Source: an uncultured bacterium (lineage in GTDB: Bacteria; Bacillota; Clostridia; Oscillospirales; Oscillospiraceae). Taken from it: 50,901 bases of DNA. Positions 24,832 through 32,658 of this stretch are shown in pieces. The first letter of the stretch is position 1. Each line of letters opens with the position of its first letter. Location: the NCBI GenBank assembly GCA_946548895.1, contig CAMNQF010000025.1, positions 1-50,901 on the forward strand, written 5' to 3'. Under the pieces are notes generated by a model. That model was not told the DNA's origin, ran no database searches, and saw only the letters and a list, made by a program, of their open reading frames with translations. Both the position numbers and the translations under genes were made by a program.

Positions 24832-26067
24832 CTAAAACGCCTGCCGCTCCACAAACCGGGCGGTATACCCATTTCCGCCATCCAGCGCCATCACGAAATA
24901 GCGGATATCGTCCATGGCGTGGTCGTGCTCCTTCCGCACCCGGTCCATGGCCCGGTCGTCCTCCCAGCGGTACAGCTCAAACTCCCGGGCCGCCGCCCCG
25001 CACTCCCGGCAGATGACGATTTTCCCGGATTTCAGCGCCTCCGCCGTCCGGCGGATGCCCTCCAGCACCCGGTTGTCCGCCTTGCGGACGGTCCAGCCCG
25101 CCCGGCGCAGCGCCTCAATAAAGCTGGCCGCCGACGGGTCCACAATAACCGTCTCAATCTCCCGCCCCGCCGCCAGACAGTCCAGCTCCCGGACATACTC
25201 CCCGTCGGTTTTCTGCCGTCCCTGGGCCCGTGCGTCGTAGTAGTATTCGCGGACCCTGTACCACACCCCGTCCAGCTCGCCCCACAGGCCGAAGGAGGCG
25301 GGGTTCCGGGTTCCGTAGTCGCAGGAAACCCGCCACCGGCGGAAGGGCCCTTCCGGGGCCGCGGGCATCTGGTCCCGGCGGAAGAAGTCGTACACCAGCC
25401 CTTCGGCGGCGGTCCACTCGCCCAGCACATACCGCCGGTAGAAGGTTCCCTGGAACAACCTCGCATACCGCGCCCTGGTCTGGGGGGACAGCCTGGGGTT
25501 GTCCTCCATGGTAAAGCGCAGGTACAGCGCTCGTTTCTCCTCCGCTTTTTGGATCCACTCCCGATAGAACCAGTGCTCCGAACCGGCGGGGTTGCAGGAG
25601 AACCAAAGCTTTCCGCCCTCCACAGAGCATCGGGCGGCGGCCTGCTCCACGAAGGAGCGCGGCATGAGCGCGGCCTCGTCCAGCAGCACCCCCGCCAGGG
25701 TAGCCCCCTGGATAGCGGCGGCGCTGCCCTCGTCCCGCCCGCCGTAGAGGTAGAATCGGTTTTCCCGGCCCCCGCCCCGGAGGGCCACCTCATTGCGGCT
25801 GACCTTTTCCTCCCATTGGAAGCCCAGCCCTTCCAGCACGGGGCGGGCCTGGGCCAGGAGGTTCCGCCGCACGCCGTTGACGGACCCGGCGCACAGGCCG
25901 AAGCGCTGCCGGTGGAAGCGGGCCATAGCCCACAGGAGGAAGGAGAGGGTGAGGGCGAAGGTTTTGCCCGACCGCACCGCGCCGTCGCAGATGACGGCGT
26001 CATAGCGCTCCTCCCTCCACCAGTCCAGGACCTGGCGCTGTTTGGGGGAAAAGCGGAGCTCTTTCAC
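24832..26067 (-). CDS. Phage terminase large subunit (PBSX/XtmB type)
   Basis: 411-aa packaging motor. Seen: ATPase Walker A G-A-V-R-S-G-K-T (residues 29-36), Walker B VLLDEAAL with D130-E131, the coupling motif FSCNP, and a C-terminal nuclease domain with VSCDYGTRNPASFGLWG (first acidic residue), TVIVDPSAASFIEAL (second) and DHAMDDIRYFVMAL (third). All catalytic positions appear kept. The start overlaps the small subunit stop by four bases. Confidence 0.92.
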   Translation of the reverse strand: MKELRFSPKQRQVLDWWREERYDAVICDGAVRSGKTFALTLSFLLWAMARFHRQRFGLCAGSVNGVRRNLLAQARPVLEGLGFQWEEKVSRNEVALRGGGRENRFYLYGGRDEGSAAAIQGATLAGVLLDEAALMPRSFVEQAAARCSVEGGKLWFSCNPAGSEHWFYREWIQKAEEKRALYLRFTMEDNPRLSPQTRARYARLFQGTFYRRYVLGEWTAAEGLVYDFFRRDQMPAAPEGPFRRWRVSCDYGTRNPASFGLWGELDGVWYRVREYYYDARAQGRQKTDGEYVRELDCLAAGREIETVIVDPSAASFIEALRRAGWTVRKADNRVLEGIRRTAEALKSGKIVICRECGAAAREFELYRWEDDRAMDRVRKEHDHAMDDIRYFVMALDGGNGYTARFVERQAF

Positions 26068-26384
26068 GCCTCACCGCCGCCTGTCTCCCGTCCCAGGCCG
26101 TTCAGGAAGTCCTCCAGCGCTCCGTCCCGCCGCTCCTCCATCAGTTCCCGGAGCATAGCCAGCACCCGCAGCTTGTCCACAAATTTGACCTCGAAGGCGC
26201 CGTTGGCGTTTCGCTTCAGCTCGGCCACCCCGGCGAGGTCCAGCCTGTCCACCTGCCCGGCATCCTCCGGCCCCAGCAGGGACAGCTTCACCACGTCGTT
26301 GCTCTTCCATCGGATCAGCTTGCGCAGATAAGCCGTCAGCTGCCGGCGGATTTTCTGCTCCTCGGTTTTTTCCTGCGTCTCCAT
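26064..26384 (-). CDS. Phage terminase small subunit-like protein, short
   Basis: 106-aa protein opening the phage operon. The C-terminal part, DRLDLAGVAELKRNANGAFEVKFVDKLRVLAMLRELM, matches the tail of Terminase_2/XtmA proteins. The helix-turn-helix DNA-recognition domain that normally precedes it (about 60-80 residues) is absent. Start ATG at 26384 with GGAGG eight bases before; the upstream in-frame extension is composed of the terminator region and is not credible. Loss of the DNA-binding part suggests loss of specific pac/cos recognition. Confidence 0.7.
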   Translation of the reverse strand: METQEKTEEQKIRRQLTAYLRKLIRWKSNDVVKLSLLGPEDAGQVDRLDLAGVAELKRNANGAFEVKFVDKLRVLAMLRELMEERRDGALEDFLNGLGRETGGGEA

Positions 26385-26452
26385 TCCAAACCTCCTCACG
26401 GTCCGCCGCCGAAACACCCGTTTTGTTGCCTGTCCCGGTGCAAGGCGCAAAA

Positions 26453-26483
26453 AAATCCCGAAGCAATTTCTGCTTCGGGATTT
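26453..26483 (-). terminator. rlmH terminator
   Basis: Perfect 13-bp stem (26453-26465 with 26471-26483). On the minus strand it is followed by TTTTTTT. It separates the rlmH operon from the phage operon, so the latter needs its own start, but I see no good promoter in the 70 nt between. Confidence 0.9.
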
Positions 26484-26489
26484 CGGCGC

Positions 26490-26534
26490 CGCCCGCGGCG
26501 GCTTCATGCTTCTTGCTGTCACGCTCCGCGCTTT
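26490..26534 (-). repeat. Repeat family B fragment (copy 5)
   Basis: AAGCGCGGAGCGTGACAGC, the B-family block, directly follows the rlmH stop codon. Confidence 0.55.
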
Positions 26535-27017
26535 TTATTTATGATACTCCGACCCCTCCCGGATTTTAAACGCCCGGTAGATCTGTTCCAGCAGCATCAC
26601 CCGGGCAAGGTGATGGGGGAAGGTCATGGGGGACATGGACAGCCGGACCGCGGCCATGGCCTTAACGTCCGGGTGCAGCCCGTAGGACCCGCCGATGACA
26701 AACACCAGGTTTTTGTCGGCGCTCTGCTCCCAGGCGGCGATCATCCGGGCCAGTTCCTCGCTGGACCGCATCCTCCCCTCGACGCACAGGGCGGCCACCC
26801 TGGAGCCGGGGGGGATTTTTGCCCGGATGGCCTCCCCCTCCTTTTCCAGTGCGTTCTGGATTTCCGCCGGGGCGGGGTTTTTGGGCAGCTTCTGCTCTGG
26901 CAGCTCAACGATGTTCAGCCTGCAATAGCCGCCCAGCCGCTTGGCGTATTCCGCCGCGGCCTCCTGATAGAATTTTTCCTTCAGTTTACCCACACAGATC
27001 ACGGAAATGCCCGCCAT
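26535..27017 (-). CDS. rlmH: 23S rRNA (pseudouridine1915-N3)-methyltransferase
   Basis: 160-aa SPOUT methyltransferase that methylates pseudouridine 1915 in helix 69 of 23S rRNA. Full length. Seen: ISVICVGKLKEKFYQEAAAEYAKRL at the N-terminus, LCVEGRMRSSEELARMI, and the trefoil-knot SAM pocket FVIGGSYGLHPDV followed by RLSMSPMTFPHHLARVMLLEQIYRAFKI. Ends in the usual YHK. Confidence 0.97.
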   Translation of the reverse strand: MAGISVICVGKLKEKFYQEAAAEYAKRLGGYCRLNIVELPEQKLPKNPAPAEIQNALEKEGEAIRAKIPPGSRVAALCVEGRMRSSEELARMIAAWEQSADKNLVFVIGGSYGLHPDVKAMAAVRLSMSPMTFPHHLARVMLLEQIYRAFKIREGSEYHK

Positions 27018-27065
27018 TTCAGACCCTCCCAGAGGATTTTTGCGCCTTTCCGGCGCCGTCCCGCG

Positions 27066-27851
27066 CTATACCTCGAACCAATCGGTGGCCTCGCTGCGGG
27101 GCGCGGCGGCCAGCTCCACGTCGCCCTCCCGCAGCCCCAGGCCGGCCAGGGCCTTCCGGGCGGCCTCCAGGGCAAGGCGGGGCCGGTTGTTCTCCTGGGA
27201 GAGGTGGGCCAGCACCACCCTGCGTGTCCCCTGGGCCCCGGCCCAGGCGGCCAGCTCCCCGCCCATCTCATTGGACAGGTGCCCCCGGTCCCCACGGATC
27301 CGGTTTTGGAGGTGGATGGGATAGGGCCCGGTGCGCAGCATCTCCGGGTCATAGTTGAACTCGCCGATGAGGGTATGGGCGCCCCGCAACTCCTCCAGGG
27401 CCTGTGGGGGAATCACTCCGGTGTCGGTACAAAGTACCAGTTTTTGCTTCCCGTCGCTCACCGAGAATCCGACGGGGCGGGCACAGTCGTGGCTGGTGGG
27501 GAAGGTGCCGATCTCCAGCCCTTGAATCGCGAACCGCTGGCCGGGCTCGAACACCCGGAAGCGCTCCACCAGGCCGCTCCACCGGCCGCACAGCTGGACG
27601 GCGGTGCCCTCGGCTGTGTAAAGGGGTGCGGCCGTCTGCCTGCACAGCACGGGCAGGGCGGCCACGTGGTCGGTATGCTCATGGGTGATGAGCACGCCGG
27701 AGATGTGCCGCAGCTCCAGCCCCAGGTCCTTCAGCCCCTGGGCGATGCGGCGGGTGGAGATGCCCGCGTCGATGAGGATATGTACCCGCCCGTCGCTGAC
27801 CACGGCGCAGTTTCCCGACGATCCGCTGGCCAGGGTGGCCGCTCTCAGCAT
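27066..27851 (-). CDS. MBL-fold metallohydrolase (WalJ/YycJ-like)
   Basis: 261-aa metallo-beta-lactamase fold protein, similar to YycJ/WalJ, a predicted nuclease-like enzyme linked to cell-wall/division control in Firmicutes. Seen: ATLASGSSGNCAVV start, LIDAGIS, metal-binding HEHTDH, the FPTSHDCARPVGF histidine, LCTDTGV aspartate and the HLSQENN C-terminal histidine. The ATG at 27851 has GGGGAG upstream. Often next to rlmH in this phylum, as here. Confidence 0.9.
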   Translation of the reverse strand: MLRAATLASGSSGNCAVVSDGRVHILIDAGISTRRIAQGLKDLGLELRHISGVLITHEHTDHVAALPVLCRQTAAPLYTAEGTAVQLCGRWSGLVERFRVFEPGQRFAIQGLEIGTFPTSHDCARPVGFSVSDGKQKLVLCTDTGVIPPQALEELRGAHTLIGEFNYDPEMLRTGPYPIHLQNRIRGDRGHLSNEMGGELAAWAGAQGTRRVVLAHLSQENNRPRLALEAARKALAGLGLREGDVELAAAPRSEATDWFEV

Positions 27852-27962
27852 AAAAACTCCCCTTTCTGGCAAGACGGCGCCACCGTGCGCCCCTGCGCTT
27901 CTCCGCCCGCGAAGCCAAAAGGCGGCCCTGTCACGCGCGGTTTTTCCGTTATTTCACAAATG

Positions 27963-27991
27963 TGCCGGAAAGGGAGCGCCCCTTTCCGGCA
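27963..27991 (-). terminator. Hairpin after murA
   Basis: TGCCGGAAAGGG/CCCTTTCCGGCA stem, 60 nt past murA. It lacks a long T run, so it may be only a weak terminator. The rest of the 27852-28054 gap holds short GC-rich palindromes and no gene. Confidence 0.5.
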
Positions 27992-28054
27992 GAATTCCTA
28001 TATATGAAGCCGCACCGCCGCTCATGGCGGCTCCGCGCCAGCCCATTCGCGCCG

Positions 28055-29353
28055 TCAACTGACGGCCGAGACCTTTCCCTGCTCCGGATCGGGCACCTCC
28101 ACCACCCGGATGTCCGCGCCGACGCGGGACAGCTTGCCGATGATGTCCTCGTAGCCCCGCTCGATGTGCTTCACGTTGGTGATCTCGCTGGTGCCCTGGG
28201 CGGCCAGGCCGGCAATAATCATAGCGGCGCCGGCCCGCAGGTCGCAGGCCTCCATCGGGGCGCCGGTGAGCTTCTCCACGCCCTCAATAATGGCAATTTT
28301 GCCATCCACCTGGATTTTGGCCCCCAGGCGGCGGAACTCCTCGGTATAGCGGTAGCGGTTGTCCCACACGCCCTCGGTGATGACGCTGGTGCCCCGGGCC
28401 AGGCAGAGCACGGCGGCGATCTGGGGGTGCATATCGGTGGGAAACCCGGGGTAAAACATAGTCTTGATGTTGGTGCGCTGGAGGGGGCCATGGCGGCGGA
28501 CGATGACGCTGTCCCCCTGCTCCTCCACCTCGGCGCCCATCTCCACCAGCTTGGCGGTGATGCACTCCAGGTGTTTGGGGATGACGTTGCAAACCCGCAC
28601 CTCGCCCCCGGCGGCGGCGACGGCGGCCATATAGGTGCCCGCCTCGATCTGGTCGGGGATAATGGAGTACTCCCCGCCCCGGAGCTTGTCCACGCCCCGG
28701 ATTTTGATGACGTCGGTGCCCGCGCCGGTGATCTCGGCCCCCATAGAGTTGAGGAAATTGGCCAGATCCACGATATGGGGCTCTTTGGCGGTATTTTCAA
28801 TGACGGTGGTGCCTTTGGCCAGCACGGCGGCCAGCATCAGGTTCATGGTGGCGCCCACGCTGGCCACGTCCAGGTAGATCTGGCTGCCCTTCATGCGGCC
28901 CGCCCTGGCGGCGGCGCACATATAGCCCTTTTCCACGACCACGTCCGCCCCCAGGGCGGTGAGGCCTTTGATGTGCTGGTCGATGGGGCGGCTGCCGAAG
29001 TCGCACCCGCCGGGCAGGGGCACCTCGGCCTTGCCGAAGCGGCCCAGCATGGCCCCCAGCAGGTAGTAACTGGCCCGGAGCTTCCGCCCCGCGTCATAGG
29101 GCACTGTCATGCACCGGGCCCCGGTGCAGTCCACCTCCACGGTGGTGCGGTTGAGCATACGCACGCTGGCGCCCAGGTCGCGCAGGATATTCAAGAGCAG
29201 GTCCACATCGCTGATGGCGGGAATATTTTCAATCCGGCAGGGTCCTTCCACCAACAGGGCGGCGGGGATGATGCCCACGGCGGCGTTTTTCGCGCCGCTG
29301 ATCTCGACCTTGCCATACAGCGGACGCCCGCCGTGAATTAAATACTTTTTCAA
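28055..29353 (-). CDS. murA: UDP-N-acetylglucosamine 1-carboxyvinyltransferase
   Basis: First committed step of peptidoglycan synthesis, adding enolpyruvate to UDP-GlcNAc. 432 aa, full length. Seen: KVEISGAKNAAVGIIPAALL (K22-N23-type substrate residues), VDCTGARCMTVPYD, MLGRFGKAEVPLPGGCDFGSRPID, where the C in GGCDFG is the fosfomycin-reactive cysteine, and FPTDMHPQIAAVL. TTG start at 29353, with AGAGGTG six bases upstream; homology begins there (LKKYLIHGG). Open sequence 5' of it is leader. Confidence 0.96.
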   Translation of the reverse strand: MKKYLIHGGRPLYGKVEISGAKNAAVGIIPAALLVEGPCRIENIPAISDVDLLLNILRDLGASVRMLNRTTVEVDCTGARCMTVPYDAGRKLRASYYLLGAMLGRFGKAEVPLPGGCDFGSRPIDQHIKGLTALGADVVVEKGYMCAAARAGRMKGSQIYLDVASVGATMNLMLAAVLAKGTTVIENTAKEPHIVDLANFLNSMGAEITGAGTDVIKIRGVDKLRGGEYSIIPDQIEAGTYMAAVAAAGGEVRVCNVIPKHLECITAKLVEMGAEVEEQGDSVIVRRHGPLQRTNIKTMFYPGFPTDMHPQIAAVLCLARGTSVITEGVWDNRYRYTEEFRRLGAKIQVDGKIAIIEGVEKLTGAPMEACDLRAGAAMIIAGLAAQGTSEITNVKHIERGYEDIIGKLSRVGADIRVVEVPDPEQGKVSAVS

Positions 29354-29480
29354 ATCAGCACCTCTGACTCCCGGCAATACCGGTTTGATCGCATGAAAGA
29401 GGGACAGCGCCCTCTGTTTTATCAATTCAGCGCGGGCCGGCTCGACCGGGCAAGCCCGGGAGCACATTTCCCAACGCATT

Positions 29481-29509
29481 ATTATAGCACCGAAGGTAAG
29501 TAAAGGCAA
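29481..29509 (-). promoter_or_regulatory. murA promoter
   Basis: Minus strand: TTGCCT (29504-29509), 17 nt, TATAAT (29481-29486). Leader of about 120 nt. Confidence 0.75.
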
Positions 29510-29620
29510 CCAAAACTTTCATCTTTCCCAACTGTCCCCGTCATTTCTCCCAACCAGCCATATTTTGCCCCCCGCGGGGCCAGATATTCCGGGAAAATTG
29601 TGAATTTTCTGCGATACCCC

Positions 29621-29649
29621 TTGCAAAATCCAAACGGCTGTATTATAGT
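29621..29649 (+). promoter_or_regulatory. htpG promoter
   Basis: TTGCAA (29621-29626), 17 nt, TATAGT (29644-29649), a vegetative SigA-type promoter. The transcription start would fall at the edge of the CIRCE element. Confidence 0.8.
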
Positions 29650-29653
29650 ACGG

Positions 29654-29680
29654 TTAGCACTCGATTCACAAGAGTGCTAA
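29654..29680 (+). promoter_or_regulatory. CIRCE operator (HrcA binding site)
   Basis: TTAGCACTC-N9-GAGTGCTAA, a perfect match to the CIRCE consensus, spanning the transcription start and leader of htpG. HrcA would repress htpG at normal temperature and release it under heat or misfolding stress. Confidence 0.95.
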
Positions 29681-29723
29681 CCTATCGTTTTCAAAAAAAT
29701 TTATGATACGAGGTGCGCGAACC

Positions 29724-31640
29724 ATGGCAAAGAAGCAGTTCAAAGCGGAATCCAAGCGTCTGATGGACCTGATGATCAACTCCATCTACACCCACAAGGA
29801 GATTTTCCTCCGGGAGATCATCTCCAACGCCAGCGACGCCATCGACAAGCTGGCCTACCTCTCCCTCACCGACGACACGGTGAAGGTAAAGCGGTCCGAC
29901 CTGCGCATCACGGTGGTGCCGGACAAGGAGGCCCGGACGCTGACGGTGTCGGACAACGGCGTGGGCATGACGGCGGAGGAGCTGGAGCAGAACCTGGGCA
30001 CCATTGCCCGCAGCGGCTCCCTGCAATTCAAGCGGGACATGGAGCAGAAGGATGACGCCGCCGACATCATCGGCCAGTTCGGGGTGGGGTTCTACTCCGC
30101 CTTCATGGTGGCGGACGAGGTGACGGTGGTCACCCGCCGCCACGGGGAGGAAGCGGCCCACTGCTGGAAGTCCTCCGGGGCGGACGGCTACACCGTGACG
30201 GAGTGCGGGAAGGAGGAACCCGGCACCGATGTCATCATGCACATCAAGGCGGACACGGAGGACGAGCATTACAGCGAGTACCTGGAAACCAACCGGCTCC
30301 AGTCCCTGATTAAGAAGTACTCCGACTATATCCGCCACCCCATCCGCATGGAGGTGGAGGATTACCGGGAGAAGGAGAAGCCCGCCGACGCAGGGGAGGA
30401 CTACAAGCCGGAGTGGGAGACGGTGGTGGAGGAAAAGACCATCAATTCCATGGTCCCCCTGTGGCAGCGGCCCCGGTCCAAGGTGAAGCAGGAGGAGTAC
30501 GACGGCTTCTACCGGGAGAAGTTTGGCGACTGGCAGCCCCCCCTGGCCACCATCACCACCTCCTCGGAGGGCACCGTGACCTTCAAGGCCCTGCTGTTCG
30601 TCCCCTCCAGCACCCCCTATGACTTTTACACCCGGGAGTACGAGAAGGGGCTTCAGCTCTACTCCTCCGGGGTGCTCATCATGGACAAGTGCGCCGACCT
30701 GCTGCCCGACTGCTTCCGCTTTGTGAAGGGCGTGGTGGACTCCCCCGACTTCTCGCTGAACATCTCCCGGGAGATGCTCCAGCACGACCGCCAGCTGAAG
30801 ATCATCGCCTCCGCCCTGGAGAAGAAGATCAAGAACGAGCTGGTCAAGCTGATGAAGGACGACCGGGAGAAGTACGAGAAATTCTGGTCCGCCTTCGGCC
30901 GCCAGCTGAAGTACAGCGTGGTGGACAACTACGGCGCGAAGAAAGAGCTCTTGCAGGACCTGCTGCTGTTCACCACCTCCAAGGAGGGCAAGCTGGCCTC
31001 CCTGGCGGAGTACGTGGAGCGGATGGCCGAGGGGCAGGAGTTCGTCTACTACGTCTGCGCGGACACCAAGGAGCAGGCCGCCCGGCTGCCCCAGGTGGAG
31101 CGCGTGGCCGATAAGGGCTGGGAGATTCTCTACCTGACGGAAGAGGTGGACGAGTTCGTGATGCAGGCCCTGGGTGAGGTATCGGGCAAGAAGCTGAAGT
31201 CGGTGTCCGACCCGGACGCCCTGCCGGAGACCGATGAGGAGAAGGCGGAGCAGGAGAAGCAAGCGGAGGAGAGCAAGCCGGTGCTGGACTTCGTGAAGGA
31301 GACCCTGGGGGATCGGATCAAGGAGGCCCGCGTCTCCAAGATTCTCAAGACGGCCCCGGTGTGCATGACGGCGGACGGCCCCATGTCGCTGGAGATGGAA
31401 AAGTATTTCGCCAAAATGGAGGGGGCCTCCCCCATGGGCGCCATGAAGGCGGAGCGGGTACTGGAGCTGAACCCGTCCAGCGCCGCCTTTGGGGCGCTGA
31501 AATCCGCCCTGGACGGGGGCGACCGGGAGAAAGCCGCCAAATACGCGCAGGTGCTGTACCATCAGGCGCTGCTCATCGCGGGCCTGCCCATTGAGGACCC
31601 GGCTGCCTATACGGAGCTGGTGTGCTCCCTGATGGGCTGA
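29724..31640 (+). CDS. htpG: Molecular chaperone HtpG (Hsp90)
   Basis: 638-aa cytosolic Hsp90 chaperone, full length. Seen: N-terminal GHKL ATPase with IISNASDAIDKL, LTVSDNGVGMT and GQFGVGFYSAFMVADEV; the middle domain with SSGVLIMDKCADLLPDCFRFVKGVVDS and LNISREMLQHDRQLKII (catalytic Arg); and the C-terminal dimerisation domain ending AYTELVCSLMG. The ATG at 29724 has GAGGTG eight bases upstream. Single gene, controlled by a CIRCE operator. Confidence 0.97.
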   Translation: MAKKQFKAESKRLMDLMINSIYTHKEIFLREIISNASDAIDKLAYLSLTDDTVKVKRSDLRITVVPDKEARTLTVSDNGVGMTAEELEQNLGTIARSGSLQFKRDMEQKDDAADIIGQFGVGFYSAFMVADEVTVVTRRHGEEAAHCWKSSGADGYTVTECGKEEPGTDVIMHIKADTEDEHYSEYLETNRLQSLIKKYSDYIRHPIRMEVEDYREKEKPADAGEDYKPEWETVVEEKTINSMVPLWQRPRSKVKQEEYDGFYREKFGDWQPPLATITTSSEGTVTFKALLFVPSSTPYDFYTREYEKGLQLYSSGVLIMDKCADLLPDCFRFVKGVVDSPDFSLNISREMLQHDRQLKIIASALEKKIKNELVKLMKDDREKYEKFWSAFGRQLKYSVVDNYGAKKELLQDLLLFTTSKEGKLASLAEYVERMAEGQEFVYYVCADTKEQAARLPQVERVADKGWEILYLTEEVDEFVMQALGEVSGKKLKSVSDPDALPETDEEKAEQEKQAEESKPVLDFVKETLGDRIKEARVSKILKTAPVCMTADGPMSLEMEKYFAKMEGASPMGAMKAERVLELNPSSAAFGALKSALDGGDREKAAKYAQVLYHQALLIAGLPIEDPAAYTELVCSLMG

Positions 31641-31649
31641 TCCCCGCCG

Positions 31650-31960
31650 GGGCCGCGCCCCGCACTCCTGGCAGGGGGGCGCCCTGCCGGGGGCGGTACT
31701 TTCTGCTCGTGCAGAAAGTACCCAAAGACACGCTTAGGGGGGAAAATCCGAACCGTTCGGCCCTTCGGACCTCACTTTAGGATTTTCCCCCCTAAGAACC
31801 CCCGTTACGGGGGACGCCCGATACGCAGGGCGGTGCCGGCCCTTCCGGCGCGTGGTTCTTACGGCGCGGGCAGCCCCTATTAGCGCTGCCGCCCGTACCC
31901 AAATACAGAAAACAGAGTACGGCCCACGGGCCGCGCCTAAGGGGCGCACCGTTCGGGCCG
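31650..31960 (+). repeat. Intergenic repeat family A, copy 2 (full)
   Basis: Follows the htpG stop. Hairpins: GGTACTTTCTGC-TCGT-GCAGAAAGTACC (31695-31722); a 17-bp stem CTTAGGGGGGAAAATCC/GGATTTTCCCCCCTAAG (31733-31749 with 31780-31796); CCCCCGTTACGGGGG just after; then the CCCTTCCGGCGCG and GCGCTGCCGCCCGT tail and a GGCCC...GGGCC end. In inverted orientation to copy 4. Confidence 0.88.
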
Positions 31961-31968
31961 TACTTCTT

Positions 31969-32118
31969 TCATGCTCCGCTGATGTAAAGCTCCTCCGTCT
32001 CCTGCTGGGCCCGCACCAACAGCGCCCGGGCCCGTGCCGTCTCTTTCCCATCCAGCAGCTCGATCGCCTTCGTCACCGCCCGGAACAGCGTCAAATACAT
32101 TTCTTGATAATCCGCCAT
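31969..32118 (-). CDS. Small conserved-looking protein, 49 aa
   Basis: Read directly: MADYQEMYLTLFRAVTKAIE, then LLDGKETARARALLVRAQQE and TEELYISGA. It is amphipathic and helical throughout and resembles short proteins seen near phage and mobile-element genes in Firmicutes whose C-terminus is EELYI; function unknown. The ATG at 32118 has TGAGGTG upstream and a near-perfect promoter (32137-32165), which supports that it is real. It is divergent from the ribbon-helix-helix gene across an AT-rich operator region. Confidence 0.75.
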   Translation of the reverse strand: MADYQEMYLTLFRAVTKAIELLDGKETARARALLVRAQQETEELYISGA

Positions 32119-32136
32119 ATTTTTCACCTCAGATAG

Positions 32137-32166
32137 ATTATAATACACATATATTGTAATTACAAT
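32137..32166 (-). promoter_or_regulatory. Promoter and palindromic operator of the 49-aa gene
   Basis: Minus strand: TTGTAA (32160-32165), 17 nt, TATAAT (32137-32142). A perfect 14-bp palindrome ATTGTAATTACAAT (32153-32166) covers the -35 box. It is a likely operator for one of the small regulators next door. Confidence 0.7.
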
Positions 32167-32247
32167 TTATTTATCATTTAAAAACTGTTTAATTTTATCT
32201 TATAAATACCACAGAAAACAAGTTAGAATTCTGTTGGGGTGATTCAT

Positions 32248-32430
32248 ATGCCGTTTGGGCCGAATAATATTCAGCGGAAAGGCGAAGCCGCTTATAAAAC
32301 GATATATCTGCGCCAGCGTACCATCGACAAAATCGAACAGCTGGCGGCGGAAAATGAAACCAGCTTTAACGCAATCGTAGTGAGCATGATTGAACAGTGC
32401 CTAAAGGACTACGATGAAACGAAGGAATAA
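32248..32430 (+). CDS. Small ribbon-helix-helix-like protein
   Basis: 60-aa protein (MPFGPNNIQRKGEAAYKTIYL..., then RQRTIDKIEQLAAENETSFNAIVVSMIEQCL). The strand KTIYLR, helix TIDKIEQLAAEN, turn TSFN and helix AIVVSMIEQCL form an Arc/MetJ-type DNA-binding fold. The ATG at 32248 (GGGGTG upstream) is preferred over an ATG three codons earlier. Probably a regulator; target unknown. A broken tandem copy follows 24 bp downstream. Confidence 0.75.
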   Translation: MPFGPNNIQRKGEAAYKTIYLRQRTIDKIEQLAAENETSFNAIVVSMIEQCLKDYDETKE

Positions 32431-32454
32431 GCCCTCCTCATTGAGGTGAATCGA

Positions 32455-32636
32455 ATGCCGTTTCAGCAAAAAAAGACGCGGAACAAAGTAGAAGCCGCCT
32501 ATAAAAGCATTTACCTGCGCAAACCGTCATTGACGAGCTCAACGCCCTCGCGGCAAAACACAGCACCAGTTTTAACAATATTGTTGCTACCATGATTGGC
32601 CAGTGCCTGGAGCAGATTCATAACGAAGAATCCTGA
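32455..32636 (+). pseudogene. Frameshifted paralogue of the ribbon-helix-helix gene
   Basis: Starts MPFQQKKTRNKVEAAYKSIYLR in the original frame, then one base is missing near 32520-32522. Continuing in the next frame restores TVIDELNALAAKHSTSFNNI and VATMIGQCLEQIHNEES with a stop at 32636. The two halves align end to end with the intact gene upstream, so this is a tandem duplicate inactivated by a single-base deletion. As read, translation ends about 47 codons in. Most other codons are intact, so the break looks recent, or is a sequencing error. Confidence 0.8.
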
Positions 32637-32658
32637 TAACGAATTCTGTGGTGATGTT

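Noticed and set aside
24603-24881. 92-codon minus-strand frame between terL and the decoration gene
   Set aside because: Covers the family A repeat and reads Gly/Arg-rich filler; no motif.
13124-26384. Interpretation as a headless tailocin or an extracellular injection system
   Set aside because: Terminase, portal, capsid and protease genes are present and look intact, and no AAA+ ATPase or toxin cargo genes are seen.
29691-31562. 623-codon minus-strand frame opposite htpG
   Set aside because: Shadow; the htpG protein is complete and conserved on the plus strand.
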